The translations under genes and the position numbers were made by a program. A stretch of DNA of 64,000 nucleotides from Bacillus sp. FJAT-50079 (lineage in GTDB: Bacteria; Bacillota; Bacilli; Bacillales; Bacillaceae_C), in assembly GCF_018343515.1 (NCBI RefSeq), contig NZ_JAGYPD010000006.1, forward strand, positions 124,001 through 188,000. Reading direction: 5' to 3'. Every line of letters begins with the position of its first letter. Positions within the stretch are counted from its first letter, which is position 1. Below, piece after piece: positions 16,796 through 26,074 of the stretch. The notes under the pieces are model-generated. The model had not been told where the DNA came from. It saw nothing but the letters and a program-made list of their open reading frames with translations, and did no database searches.

Positions 16796-17795
16796 AATAT
16801 GGTTTGTATTAATCGGTGTTTTATTCGTAGGATTTATGTTTCTTGAAGGGTTTGACTTCGGTGTTGGAATGAGTACAAAGTTTCTCGCTAAAAATGATCT
16901 CGAAAAGCGTGTGCTTATCAATACGATTGGACCATTTTGGGATGCGAATGAAGTTTGGCTAATTACAGCAGGTGGGGCAATGTTTGCTGCATTTCCTCAT
17001 TGGTATGCGACATTATTCAGCGGCTATTATTTACCGTTCGTTCTTCTTTTACTTGCTTTTATTGCAAGAGGTGTTGCTTTTGAATTTAGAGGGAAGGTTG
17101 ATTCCAAGCGGTGGGTGCAAACATGGGATTGGTCGATTTTCATTGGCAGTATTTTACCGCCATTTTTACTCGGTGTCATGTTTTCGAGCTTAATTAAAGG
17201 TTTGCCAATTGATGAACAGATGAATATGTATGCAGGCTTTTTTGATATTGTTAATGTGTATACGATTGTTGGTGGACTTGCGTTCGTTGCATTAAGCTAT
17301 TTGCATGGACTGATGTTTATTAGTTTAAAAACGACCGGCTCTATTCGTGAACGCGCTAGAAAAGAGGCGCAAAAAATTTACGTGGTTAGCGGTATGATCC
17401 TCGTCGCTTTTACCGTATTAACCGCCGCATATACCGATGCTTTTTCTGAAAAAGGGTATATATTAATCCCGATCTATGTGATCGTTCTATTGTTATATAG
17501 CTTATTATTCTTTCTTTTACGTAATAAATCTGAACGACTTAGTTTTACGATGACCGGATTGATGATTATTCTTGTTATGACCACTTTCTTTATCTCGTTA
17601 TTCCCAAATGTCATGATCAGTTCATTAGACATCGCTTATCATATGACGATTTATGAAGCAGCATCAGGGGATTATTCGCTTAAGATTATGACGATTGTGG
17701 CGGCGACAATGATCCCGATTGTTCTCGCCTATACGATTTGGAGCTACTATGTTTTCCGTAAGCGTGTGACAGATAAGGGGCAGCTAGAATACTAA
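16782..17795 (+). CDS. cydB: cytochrome bd oxidase subunit II
   Basis: A 337-residue membrane protein with about nine helices, the structural partner of CydA. Family motifs seen: FLEGFDFGVGM near residue 20 and GPFWDANEVWLITAGGAMFAAFP near 48-70. I chose the ATG at 16782 because GGAGGG lies just upstream and the product then begins in the family position; it overlaps cydA by 14 bp. The stop shares one base with the cydD start (TAATG). Confidence 0.95.
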   Translation: MQLSEIWFVLIGVLFVGFMFLEGFDFGVGMSTKFLAKNDLEKRVLINTIGPFWDANEVWLITAGGAMFAAFPHWYATLFSGYYLPFVLLLLAFIARGVAFEFRGKVDSKRWVQTWDWSIFIGSILPPFLLGVMFSSLIKGLPIDEQMNMYAGFFDIVNVYTIVGGLAFVALSYLHGLMFISLKTTGSIRERARKEAQKIYVVSGMILVAFTVLTAAYTDAFSEKGYILIPIYVIVLLLYSLLFFLLRNKSERLSFTMTGLMIILVMTTFFISLFPNVMISSLDIAYHMTIYEAASGDYSLKIMTIVAATMIPIVLAYTIWSYYVFRKRVTDKGQLEY

Positions 17796-19516
17796 TGGAC
17801 AAACATTTATTGCGTTATAAAGGTAGTAAAAAAATAATGGCTTTCGTTGGGGTATTGACGCTCGCTCAAGCAGCTGCGGTCATTTTCCAAGCATTATTTT
17901 TAGCGAAGGCAATTACACAATTATTCCATGGGACTGTATTACAGGCAGTCCTGCCTTCGTTTTTTATATTTTTGATCGCATATAGTTTACGGCATTTTAT
18001 CCAATGGGGAAAAGAACGACTCGCTTATCAGTTTGCCGAAAAAACAGCTGCTTCATTTCAAGAGCAGCTTATCCGAAAAATATTTGAACTTGGCCCACGC
18101 ACTGTTGGCAAACATGGATCAGGAAATCTCATTACACTATCATTAGAAGGCGTTTCCCAATTTAAAACGTATTTACAATTATTTATTCCTCGCTTCATAT
18201 CGATCGGAATCATCCCGCTGTCATTATTTTTAGCCATTTTTACTGTCGATCGAATGTCCGGGATCATTCTTGCGATTGTTTTCCCGATTTTAATCGCCTT
18301 TTTAATACTACTCGGCTTTGCCGCACAAAAACAAATTGATGCGCAATTGGACACGTATCGTTTATTATCGCGACATTTTGTTGATTCTTTGCGCGGACTT
18401 GTCACGCTAAAATATTTAGGACGAAGCAAGTCGCACCAAAAATCAATTGAAATTGTTAGTAATAAATACCGAATTGCGACGAACCGTACGTTGCGCGTCG
18501 CTTTTTTATCTACGTTTTCATTGGACTTCTTTACAAGCTTATCTGTTGCGGTCATTGCGGTTGAGCTGGGATTGCGTCTTATTCATGGACAGATTGGTCT
18601 TGAAGCCGCATTAGTGATCTTAATATTAGCCCCGGAGTATTTTCAGCCTGTTCGTGATCTTGGCAATGATTATCATGCAACAATGGATGGTAAAGAAGCG
18701 GGGGAGCAAATCCATCGTTTGCTAGCTGAGAAAACAATTGTTCAGACTCAAACTGAAAATGTCCCGAGATGGACGAATAACAGTGAAATGCAGTTCAGTC
18801 AAATTCATAAGCGTTCAGAAGAGGGGCGCGACATATTACGAAAGATCGATCTGCACGTGAAAGGATTTCAAAAAATTGGCATTGTCGGTGCCTCAGGTGC
18901 CGGGAAATCAACATTGATCGATATCATATCTGGGTTTACACAACCAACGGCTGGATCTATCTCAATCGATGGTGTTGATGTTTCACATTTAACATTGAAA
19001 AGTTGGTATGATCAAGTGACGTATATTCCACAGCATCCATACATTTTTTCTGGAACGATTGCAGAAAATATTAGTTTTTATGAACCGAATGCGAAACGGA
19101 CAGAGATTGAACATGTTTGTAAAATGACAGGGCTCGAACAATTAATCGCGAGATTTCCAAACGGACTTGCTGAAAAGATTGGTCAAGGAGGGAGAACATT
19201 AAGCGGGGGAGAAGAGCAGCGAGTTGCACTTGCCCGCTCATTGCTGCAAAAACGTCCCGTTCTCATTTTTGATGAACCAACTGCCCATCTAGATATTGAA
19301 ACCGAGCATGAGTTAAAAGAAATGATGCTTCCGATATTAAACGATAAGCTTGTCTTTTTTGCCACTCATCGCTTGCATTGGATGAAGGATATGGACATGA
19401 TTTTCGTGATTGATAATGGGCAAATTGTTGAAACAGGAACACATGAGCAATTGGCTGAAAACGCGACGGTTTATAAACGCCTCATCCATGCTCATCAAAG
19501 GGGAATGAAGCAATGA
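17795..19516 (+). CDS. cydD: heterodimeric ABC exporter subunit CydD (cytochrome bd assembly)
   Basis: A 573-residue fused permease-ATPase: six membrane helices to about residue 300, then an ABC domain with Walker A GASGAGKS, signature LSGGEEQR and Walker B LIFDEPTAHLD. With the next gene it forms the CydDC exporter needed for cytochrome bd assembly. CydDC was long described as a thiol exporter and more recently linked to haem handling. In B. subtilis the first of the two genes is called cydC; the name here follows the E. coli/TIGRFAM order. Translation is coupled to cydB. Confidence 0.9.
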   Translation: MDKHLLRYKGSKKIMAFVGVLTLAQAAAVIFQALFLAKAITQLFHGTVLQAVLPSFFIFLIAYSLRHFIQWGKERLAYQFAEKTAASFQEQLIRKIFELGPRTVGKHGSGNLITLSLEGVSQFKTYLQLFIPRFISIGIIPLSLFLAIFTVDRMSGIILAIVFPILIAFLILLGFAAQKQIDAQLDTYRLLSRHFVDSLRGLVTLKYLGRSKSHQKSIEIVSNKYRIATNRTLRVAFLSTFSLDFFTSLSVAVIAVELGLRLIHGQIGLEAALVILILAPEYFQPVRDLGNDYHATMDGKEAGEQIHRLLAEKTIVQTQTENVPRWTNNSEMQFSQIHKRSEEGRDILRKIDLHVKGFQKIGIVGASGAGKSTLIDIISGFTQPTAGSISIDGVDVSHLTLKSWYDQVTYIPQHPYIFSGTIAENISFYEPNAKRTEIEHVCKMTGLEQLIARFPNGLAEKIGQGGRTLSGGEEQRVALARSLLQKRPVLIFDEPTAHLDIETEHELKEMMLPILNDKLVFFATHRLHWMKDMDMIFVIDNGQIVETGTHEQLAENATVYKRLIHAHQRGMKQ

Positions 19517-21240
19517 ATTTATTTCAAGCTTATATTATGCCATATGTAAAAAAATACAAAGGTTTAATCGGTGTAACGATTTTCCTAGGATGTTTATCTG
19601 TTTTATCAGGGGCAATGTTAACTTTTACTTCTGGCTATTTAATTTCTCGAGCCTCGGAAATGCCGGCAACGATCTTGCTTTTGTATGTCCCGATTGTCGG
19701 CGTGCGCACATTCGGTTTATCACGCGCTGTTGCCCGCTATTTGGAGCGTCTAGCTGGACATAATGCGGTGTTAAAAATCTTATCTGAACTACGTGTGAAA
19801 TTATATCGAATGCTTGAGCCCCAAGCATTATTTATTCGCTCCCGCTTTCAAACAGGAGATTTACTTGGAACTTTAGCGGATGATATCGAACATTTACAGG
19901 ACGTTTACATTCGCACGATTTTTCCAACGGTGATTGGCTTATGTTTATTCGTTTACGCGATTACAATGTTGGCGCTTTTTGATTGGTTATTCGCGATTTG
20001 GATCGGATTATGCTTAAGTGTAATCGTGTTCGTTTACCCGCTAATATCGTTATATATGCTGAAAAAAAGACAGAGAGAATCAAAGCAAAAACGAGCTTAC
20101 TTGTACCGTTTATTTACGGATGCGATCTTTGGATTAACCGATTGGATGATTAGCGGCAATAAAGAGCAATGGATTCGCGATTTTATGGAAGGGCATAGAA
20201 AGAGTGATCGTGTTGAAAAGAAATTAGCCTATTGGAGCCAATCACGCCAATTACAATTGCAGATTTTCGCAGGTTTCCTTGTTTTACTTGTCGGACTTTG
20301 GGCTGGGATTAAAGCTGAGCAAGGTGTGATCGCACCAACGTATATTGCCGCCTTCACATTGGTTACCTTGCCAATTCTTGAAGGATTGCTGCCACTTTCG
20401 CACGCAATTGAACGAATTCCCGCTTATTATGAATCACTTCAAAGGATTGATTCCATTCAGCAATTTGTTCCTGAAGAACAAGAAGTGAAAAAACAAATAC
20501 AAACGAGTGAAAAGGCGAATATTGCCATTGAACATTTGTTTTATCGGTATAATGGGGAAGGAGTGGATGCAATCCACGATCTTTCATTATACATTCCTTT
20601 CGGGAAAAAAATCGCCTTGCTCGGGAAAAGTGGAGCAGGAAAATCAACTTTACTTCAACTATTGCAAGGAGCAATTGGACCTACTGCGGGAAAAATATCG
20701 ATCAATGATCAGCTACCCGTATATTATGGAGAACATATTTCTGATATGATGGGAATATTGAATCAAAAACCTTATTTATTCGCAACAACGGTGGAAAATA
20801 ATATACGATTAGGCAATCAGGAAGCGACAAAAGAAGAAATCGAATCTGTGATGAAACAAGTAAAATTAGATACGTATATTCACTCGCTCCCCAATGGTTT
20901 GCAAACGCAAATGGAGGAAACGGGGCAGCGCTTTTCAGGTGGAGAAAGACAGCGAATTGCATTGGCACGAATTTTATTGAAAAATACGCCGATCGTCATT
21001 CTCGATGAGCCAACGGTCGGTTTAGACCCTGAAACAGAATATGAATTAATTGAAACGATTTTCAGCGCATTAAAAGATAAAACAATTATTTGGATTACCC
21101 ATCACTTAATTGGGATCGAGCGTGCAGACGAGATTTTATTTTTAGATGAAGGGCGGATCGCGATTCAAGGAACGCATGAGGAACTAATTCAAACAAATGA
21201 ACGCTATCAAATGCTATATAAGCTTGATCGCGGACAATAA
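19513..21240 (+). CDS. cydC: heterodimeric ABC exporter subunit CydC (cytochrome bd assembly)
   Basis: A 575-residue permease-ATPase fusion with six N-terminal membrane helices and an ABC domain: Walker A GKSGAGKS, signature FSGGERQR, Walker [14 protein letters not shown]. The start overlaps cydD by 4 bp. It is the partner half of the CydDC transporter. The B. subtilis name for the gene in this position is cydD. Confidence 0.9.
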   Translation: MNLFQAYIMPYVKKYKGLIGVTIFLGCLSVLSGAMLTFTSGYLISRASEMPATILLLYVPIVGVRTFGLSRAVARYLERLAGHNAVLKILSELRVKLYRMLEPQALFIRSRFQTGDLLGTLADDIEHLQDVYIRTIFPTVIGLCLFVYAITMLALFDWLFAIWIGLCLSVIVFVYPLISLYMLKKRQRESKQKRAYLYRLFTDAIFGLTDWMISGNKEQWIRDFMEGHRKSDRVEKKLAYWSQSRQLQLQIFAGFLVLLVGLWAGIKAEQGVIAPTYIAAFTLVTLPILEGLLPLSHAIERIPAYYESLQRIDSIQQFVPEEQEVKKQIQTSEKANIAIEHLFYRYNGEGVDAIHDLSLYIPFGKKIALLGKSGAGKSTLLQLLQGAIGPTAGKISINDQLPVYYGEHISDMMGILNQKPYLFATTVENNIRLGNQEATKEEIESVMKQVKLDTYIHSLPNGLQTQMEETGQRFSGGERQRIALARILLKNTPIVILDEPTVGLDPETEYELIETIFSALKDKTIIWITHHLIGIERADEILFLDEGRIAIQGTHEELIQTNERYQMLYKLDRGQ

Positions 21241-21259
21241 ACAGATGGAGGAAAAAAAG

Positions 21260-21595
21260 ATGTCAAATATACCAACTTGCCCACAATGCCAATCAACATA
21301 CACATATGAGGATCGAGGTTTATTCGTGTGCCCTGAGTGTGGACACGAATGGGGCTTAGAAACGACGAATACGGATGCAGAATTGCTGTTTAAAGATGCA
21401 AACGGTAACCCGCTTAAAGACGGGGATACAGTTACTGTTATTAAGGACTTAAAAGTAAAAGGAAGCTCATCGGTCATTAAAATCGGAACGAAGGTAAAAG
21501 ACATCCGATTAGTTGATGGTGATCATAATATCGATTGCAAAATCGCCGGATTTGGTGCGATGAAGTTGAAGTCAGAGTTTGTGAAAAAGGTGTAA
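21260..21595 (+). CDS. phnA: PhnA/YjdM-type zinc-ribbon protein
   Basis: A 111-residue protein. The N-terminal zinc ribbon has CPQC near residue 7 and CPEC near 27. The C-terminal domain ([32 protein letters not shown]) is the SH3-like PhnA domain. In spite of the name it is not the phosphonoacetate hydrolase, and its biochemical role is unsettled. The ATG at 21260 is preceded by GGAGG. It lies 19 bp after cydC and may be cotranscribed, but no functional link to cytochrome bd is established. Confidence 0.9.
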   Translation: MSNIPTCPQCQSTYTYEDRGLFVCPECGHEWGLETTNTDAELLFKDANGNPLKDGDTVTVIKDLKVKGSSSVIKIGTKVKDIRLVDGDHNIDCKIAGFGAMKLKSEFVKKV

Positions 21596-21619
21596 AAGGA
21601 TTACTAAATATACTAAAGA

Positions 21620-21654
21620 CCCCTTCATTTTGTGGAAATGTAAGGGGCAGTTTT
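21620..21654 (+). terminator. intrinsic terminator after phnA
   Basis: CCCCTTCATTT pairs with AAATGTAAGGGG (one bulged A), then CAGTTTTAATTT. It likely ends the cydABDC-phnA transcript. Confidence 0.65.
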
Positions 21655-21888
21655 AATTTGAAATTATAATATATTATAACTTTTTGGTTCTGACACAGTG
21701 TTTCTAACTGGCATATTTTACTGGGAGTTCAGTGAGATCTAAAAGGAAATGAATCGTTTTTTCATGGAGATAAAAAAAATGCAAACTTATTCCATAAGGC
21801 GTCTTCTAATGACCCGTTGCTTGTTTAAAATAGTCACATGCGGATATGCTACCTTTATTTAAAGACTCATGTTTTTTGATAAAAAAAT

Positions 21889-22130
21889 GAAAGTATAAAT
21901 TTTTCGTTGATTTCATTTTGAAGTAGCATATTCTTGTCTAGCGCCAGCCACCCAGCGACTAGCTAACTTCGCTCTTTTTCTTGGGATAAGTCAACATTGG
22001 CTCAATCTTCTCCTTGTTTCCTTTATCTCGATTGACGGTCGACTAAGATTGCCTACTTCCTGTGGCAACGCCGACGCACCAACATCCTGTTGGCGCAGCT
22101 TGTACGTTGCTAAACAGCGCTTGCCATTTT
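21889..22130. repeat. dispersed intergenic repeat, family 1 (copy B) with 5' extension
   Basis: The core from 21936 begins GTCTAGCGCCAGCCACCCAG and runs to TAAACAGCGCTTGCCATTTT. It includes the module CTTCCTGTGGCAACGCCGACG and a CCAACATCCTGTTGG palindrome. The 5' part (GAAAGTATAAATTTTTCG through AAGTAGCATATTCTT) is shared almost exactly with copy D at 53542. Just upstream, ATATGCTAC at 21844-21852 pairs with GTAGCATAT at 21923-21931, so the whole element may be bounded by inverted repeats. Confidence 0.8.
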
Positions 22131-22145
22131 CTTATTATTTGTCCA

Positions 22146-22715
22146 TTAAAAAATCTTCTTCCGATCTCGTTCCTCCTTTAAAATTTCAACGGCTTCTCTA
22201 AATCTTTGTGAATGTATAATTTCTCTTTCTCGTAAGAAGCGCAGACCATCATTCAAATCAGGATCATCACTCATATTAATGATCCATTGATACGTAGCCC
22301 GGGCCTTTTCTTCTGCCGCAATATCCTCATAAAGATCAGCAATCGGATCTCCTTTAGCTTGGATATAGGTCGCCGTCCATGGAACTCCACCGGCATTTTC
22401 ATAATATAATGCTTTTTCGTGATTGGCGTAATGAGCACCGAGTCCGGCTGCGATCATCTGATCGGGGGTCGCATCTTTTGTCAGCTTGTATACCATCGTC
22501 GCAATCATTTCGAGATGTGCAAACTCTTCGGTCCCAATATCTGTTAGTAGACCGATGACTTTATCAGGAATCGTATAGCGCTGATTTAAATATCTGAGCG
22601 CTGCGGCCAATTCGCCATCAGCTCCGCCATATTGTTCGATCAAAAACTTGGCGAGCATCGGATTGCATTGACTTACTCTAACGGGGTATTGTAGCTTCTT
22701 CTCGTACACCCACAT
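22146..22715 (-). CDS. cotJC: spore coat protein CotJC, manganese-catalase family
   Basis: A 189-residue ferritin-like protein of the Mn-catalase family. Glu/His residues typical of the di-manganese helices are visible (LTDIGTEEFAHLEMIATMV near 60-80; YEDIAAEEKARATYQWI near 130-150). CotJC is an inner spore-coat component in B. subtilis. The minus-strand start ATG is preceded by a CAAGGAGG ribosome site. It follows cotJB by about 110 bp in the cotJABC order. Catalase activity is plausible from the ligands but not shown for this protein. Confidence 0.92.
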   Translation of the reverse strand: MWVYEKKLQYPVRVSQCNPMLAKFLIEQYGGADGELAAALRYLNQRYTIPDKVIGLLTDIGTEEFAHLEMIATMVYKLTKDATPDQMIAAGLGAHYANHEKALYYENAGGVPWTATYIQAKGDPIADLYEDIAAEEKARATYQWIINMSDDPDLNDGLRFLREREIIHSQRFREAVEILKEERDRKKIF

Positions 22716-22822
22716 TTTCGGAAAAACCTCCTTGCTTACTCATATTTAAAGCGCGGAACGTGAATTCCTCAATTAATCAGACAATTACCGATTAAGCACT
22801 GAAATTGATGATAAAAATATTG

Positions 22823-23083
22823 CTAAACTTGCCATGGCCAAGGGGCTTCTTTCCAATCCCACGGATATTGCGAATAGCTATATCCAAAGTTCGTTAAGGC
22901 TCCGAAATCTTTTTCAAACTGTCGTTTAATTGCTTTTCTTTTATGAACAAATGTATTATATTGCTGGATCGCATCTTGGTCATTAGGATGTGTATCTAAA
23001 TAAAGCGTTAATTCTACAATGACAAAATCAACGGTTTGCAGTTCTTCAAGCTGCTTGTAATATTCTGGAGGCACTTGCCTCAT
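22823..23083 (-). CDS. cotJB: spore coat protein CotJB
   Basis: 86 residues, beginning MRQVPPEYYKQLEELQ and ending in the Trp/Pro-rich YPWDWKEAPWPWQV, as in CotJB. The start at 23083 has a GAGGAGG ribosome site eight bases upstream. A longer frame reading into cotJA is not supported. The start overlaps the cotJA stop by 4 bp (ATGA). It is a coat component made in the mother cell. Confidence 0.92.
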   Translation of the reverse strand: MRQVPPEYYKQLEELQTVDFVIVELTLYLDTHPNDQDAIQQYNTFVHKRKAIKRQFEKDFGALTNFGYSYSQYPWDWKEAPWPWQV

Positions 23084-23310
23084 TGCTTTTCCTCCTCTCT
23101 CGCTCGTTCGTATGGACTGTAATACGGGTCGTAAAAAGCTTTCCAAAGCGTGCCTTTTCTCAATGCTTCGTGTGGAGTGAATTGTGGTAAGTTGGTCGGC
23201 TGAAAGCCCATAAATAAATTGGGCGGTGTGGAATATGTTTTCGTTGTGATTGGCGGACATGGATCAAACGGGCTTATATACGGTTTATATGTTCTATAAA
23301 AGCTTGGCAT
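23080..23310 (-). CDS. cotJA: spore coat protein CotJA
   Basis: 76 residues, Pro/Tyr-rich at the N-terminus (MPSFYRTYKPYISPFDPCPP), typical of CotJA. The ATG at 23310 follows AAAGGAGG; the frame extends seven codons further upstream without a ribosome site. It is the first gene of cotJABC, downstream of a SigE-like promoter at 23342-23371. Confidence 0.92.
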   Translation of the reverse strand: MPSFYRTYKPYISPFDPCPPITTKTYSTPPNLFMGFQPTNLPQFTPHEALRKGTLWKAFYDPYYSPYERAREEEKQ

Positions 23311-23341
23311 ATTAATTACCTCCTTTACCATTCCTCGCTAC

Positions 23342-23371
23342 ATTGTATGGGAGATAGCTTGGTTACATTCC
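23342..23371 (-). promoter_or_regulatory. SigE-like promoter of cotJABC
   Basis: Read on the minus strand: GGAATGTA, 14 bp, then CATACAAT, a perfect SigE -10 element, about 30 bp before the cotJA start. cotJ is under SigE (mother-cell) control in B. subtilis, which agrees. Confidence 0.75.
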
Positions 23372-23374
23372 GCG

Positions 23375-23403
23375 TTCTGAATTGCGCGTTTTTCCTGTAT
23401 AAT
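23375..23403 (+). promoter_or_regulatory. candidate SigA promoter of ypbG
   Basis: A perfect TATAAT at 23398-23403 lies 17 bp after TTCTGA (weak -35), about 38 bp before the ypbG start. It is divergent from the cotJ promoter and nearly abuts it. Confidence 0.5.
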
Positions 23404-23440
23404 AGTAAAGAAATGAAAATAGATAAAAATAGGTGATTAG

Positions 23441-24214
23441 ATGGAAGTTGTTGTAATCATTATGTTTTGCATTGGAATCATCGCCTTAGGGTGTTATATG
23501 TTTTGTCAGGCATTTTCTAATCATCTTAAACAAGAGCAACTATCATTCAGTACCTTTCCGAAAAAATTTGGAAAGCTTACGATTTTTTTTATTTCTGATA
23601 TTCATCGTCGACGTATCCATCCATCTTTGATTGAGCGTGCGAAAAATAAGACTGATATAGTTGTCATTGGTGGAGATTTAGCGGAAAAAGGAGTTCCTTT
23701 ACAACGGGTGAAAGAGAATATTATCTTGCTAAAACAGCTAGGTCCAGTCTATTTTATTTGGGGGAATAATGATTACGAATTAAACTATGGAGAGTTTACT
23801 TTGCTGCTAGAATCGTTGGATGTTATCATTCTGAAAAATAAAACTGAAGTACTCGAGCGAAATGGTGAGAAGATTCTATTCGTTGGTGTTGATGATATGT
23901 CACAATATCCGGAACGGATTGATGTAATGTTGAACAAAATGGCGGATATTTCATTTAAGATTGTACTTGCTCATAATCCGAAGTTTATTGAAACATTTAG
24001 TGACGAAGAGGATGTTTCACTCATGCTATCTGGACATACACACGGAGGGCAGATTCGTCTATTTGGCTTTGGACCATATGAGCATGGAGGAGTGAAACAA
24101 ATTAATGGGATGACGCTTTTCGTTAGTAATGGATATGGAACATCCCTTTTGCCACTCCGGCTCGGTGCAAAGCCAGAGGCGCATTTAATTACATTGGAAC
24201 ATCGAATGTCATGA
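23441..24214 (+). CDS. ypbG: metallophosphoesterase YpbG
   Basis: A 257-residue protein with one N-terminal membrane segment (residues 3-23) and a calcineurin-like phosphoesterase domain. The metal ligand motifs are in order: SDIHRRRIH (about 51), GGDLAEKG (about 77), GNND (about 108), AHNPK and SGHTHGGQ (about 195). The membrane-anchored layout resembles YkuE/YpbG. The substrate is unknown. AGGTGAT precedes the ATG. It precedes the adaptor gene ypbH, as in B. subtilis. Confidence 0.88.
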   Translation: MEVVVIIMFCIGIIALGCYMFCQAFSNHLKQEQLSFSTFPKKFGKLTIFFISDIHRRRIHPSLIERAKNKTDIVVIGGDLAEKGVPLQRVKENIILLKQLGPVYFIWGNNDYELNYGEFTLLLESLDVIILKNKTEVLERNGEKILFVGVDDMSQYPERIDVMLNKMADISFKIVLAHNPKFIETFSDEEDVSLMLSGHTHGGQIRLFGFGPYEHGGVKQINGMTLFVSNGYGTSLLPLRLGAKPEAHLITLEHRMS

Positions 24215-24272
24215 ACCATCCGCATCGCTCTTCATAATATGAAGATAAGAGCAATATTCAGGGGGTGGTTTC

Positions 24273-24845
24273 ATGAAGCTGGAACGGATATCACCAAATC
24301 AAATTAAATATTCCATTACATTTGAAGAATTGACACTGAAAGGCTTTATCCATGATGAAATGCTAAAAGAATCATATATTTGGGATGATTTATTTGAAGA
24401 TATGCTTGATGAAGCAAGCAAATTATTTGAGTTGGACGAATGTGAAGCAGTTGCGATTGAGATTTATTCTTTAACTTCGCAAGAGCTCGTTTTAATCGTC
24501 ACATTAGATGATGAAACGGTAGAATCATCTAATTTGCCTTCATATAATGAAAAACGTTATTCTGATCGAAAGCATGTTGTCTTTGAATTTATGGATATTG
24601 AAGATTGGATTTCGCTTTCGAAATCAATCGATATAGGCTCGAAGTACAAATTGAAAAGTTCACTATACATGTTCAAAGGAGCATACTATCTCATCCTCAC
24701 ATTTGTCGATGCTTATCAAGAAGGGATAGTAGCTCAGTGCGAGGAATACGGAAGAACAACAGTCATCACTGAAGCAATTTTAGATGAGTATGGAATGGCG
24801 GTTTGTCATGATAAAGCATTTGAAACATTCCAACAATATTTTTAA
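24273..24845 (+). CDS. mecB: MecA-family adaptor protein YpbH (MecB)
   Basis: A 190-residue acidic protein. The N-terminal segment MKLERISPNQIKYSITFEEL is the substrate-binding domain of the MecA family. The C-terminal half (from about residue 100) is the ClpC-binding domain. The short length and position downstream of ypbG fit YpbH, the MecA paralogue, rather than MecA itself. It would deliver substrates to ClpCP; in B. subtilis YpbH affects competence and sporulation. Confidence 0.88.
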   Translation: MKLERISPNQIKYSITFEELTLKGFIHDEMLKESYIWDDLFEDMLDEASKLFELDECEAVAIEIYSLTSQELVLIVTLDDETVESSNLPSYNEKRYSDRKHVVFEFMDIEDWISLSKSIDIGSKYKLKSSLYMFKGAYYLILTFVDAYQEGIVAQCEEYGRTTVITEAILDEYGMAVCHDKAFETFQQYF

Positions 24846-24898
24846 AAATATATTAACGATTACATTTGAATTCGAACAATTTCATTGCACTCGTTTTT

Positions 24899-24932
24899 GA
24901 AATCTCCTATCATTATGGTTAGGAGATTTTTC
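24899..24932 (+). terminator. intrinsic terminator after ypbH
   Basis: AAATCTCCTA and TAGGAGATTT form a 10-bp perfect stem around a 10-base loop, followed by a short T run. Confidence 0.75.
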
Positions 24933-24963
24933 ACATGATTGATTAGATAGGGGAGTATACGCT

Positions 24964-25953
24964 TTGCAAAAAGAAGATTGTATTGTCATTGGTGGCGGGC
25001 CGTGTGGGTTAGCAGCGGCAATTGCCTTAAAGAAGATAGGAAAAAATCCGTTAGTTATTGAAAAGGGAAATATTGTAAATGCGATTTATCAATATCCAAC
25101 ACACCAAACGTTTTTCAGTTCCAGCGAAAAGCTGGCGATTGGTGATGTTCCATTTATTACAGTTGAACGTAAGCCATATCGAAATCAAGCATTAACCTAT
25201 TATCGTGAGGTCGTGAAAAGTCATGAATTGCGCATTCACCGCTTTGAAAAGGTTGAACATGTTAAGCGAGAGGAACATGATTATTTTACAGTAAGAACGA
25301 ATAAACAAATTTATGGTACGCCATATGTTGTCATTGCTACTGGTTACTATGATCATCCTAATTACATGAATGTACCTGGAGAAAAGCTTGATAAAGTTCT
25401 CCATTATTTCAAAGAAGGCCATCCTTATTTTGATACAGATGTGGCAGTCATTGGCGGAAAAAATTCAGCAGTTGACGCTGCTCTTGAATTGCATAAGGCC
25501 GGGGCTCGTGTCACTTGTATTTATCGAGGGGCGGATTATTCATCAAGCGTTAAGCCATGGATCATCCCTGAATTTATTTCGCTTGTGAAAAGCGGAGAAA
25601 TAAAAATGGAATTCAATGCTCATGTGAAAGAGATAACAGAAAATACGCTTAAGTATAGTGTGAATGACGAAGAAAGGGAAATCACCAATGATTTCGTTTT
25701 TGCGATGACAGGCTATCATCCAGATCATCAGTTTTTAACAAATATGGGAGTTGCTATTGATCCTTCAACAGGTAGACCAAGCTTTAATGAAGATACGATG
25801 GAAACGAATGTCCCTCATCTTTTTATCGCTGGAGTGATTGCTGCTGGAAATAATGCAAATGAGATTTTCATTGAAAATGGACGATTCCACGGCAGTCAAA
25901 TTGCCAAAGCAATTCAATTAAACGAAGAATCTCTGCTGTTAACGAATGAATAG
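24964..25953 (+). CDS. ypdA: YpdA-family bacillithiol disulfide reductase
   Basis: A 329-residue FAD/NAD(P)-dependent oxidoreductase. The N-terminal FAD fold is VIGGGPCGLAAA (about 8-19), with the conserved Cys of the family at position 14 in GGGPCG. A second dinucleotide fold, AVIGGKNSAVDAA, lies near 160. It reduces oxidised bacillithiol. The bacillithiol biosynthesis genes bshB1 and bshA lie later in this window. The start is TTG, seven bases after GGGGAG. In B. subtilis gudB sits between ypbH and ypdA; it is absent here. Confidence 0.92.
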   Translation: MQKEDCIVIGGGPCGLAAAIALKKIGKNPLVIEKGNIVNAIYQYPTHQTFFSSSEKLAIGDVPFITVERKPYRNQALTYYREVVKSHELRIHRFEKVEHVKREEHDYFTVRTNKQIYGTPYVVIATGYYDHPNYMNVPGEKLDKVLHYFKEGHPYFDTDVAVIGGKNSAVDAALELHKAGARVTCIYRGADYSSSVKPWIIPEFISLVKSGEIKMEFNAHVKEITENTLKYSVNDEEREITNDFVFAMTGYHPDHQFLTNMGVAIDPSTGRPSFNEDTMETNVPHLFIAGVIAAGNNANEIFIENGRFHGSQIAKAIQLNEESLLLTNE

Positions 25954-26074
25954 TTAAAAGTGATTCTAAAAAGGATCAATTTTCAATTTTGACTGAGCTT
26001 ACAAAAAATATCCAATGTTCTTTCACGAATATCCGTGTTACGATAAGGGAAACGGAAAGAAAAGAGAGTTGCAT

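Noticed and set aside
18058-18555. 165-aa minus-strand open frame inside cydD
   Set aside because: Shadow of a clearly conserved ABC transporter gene.
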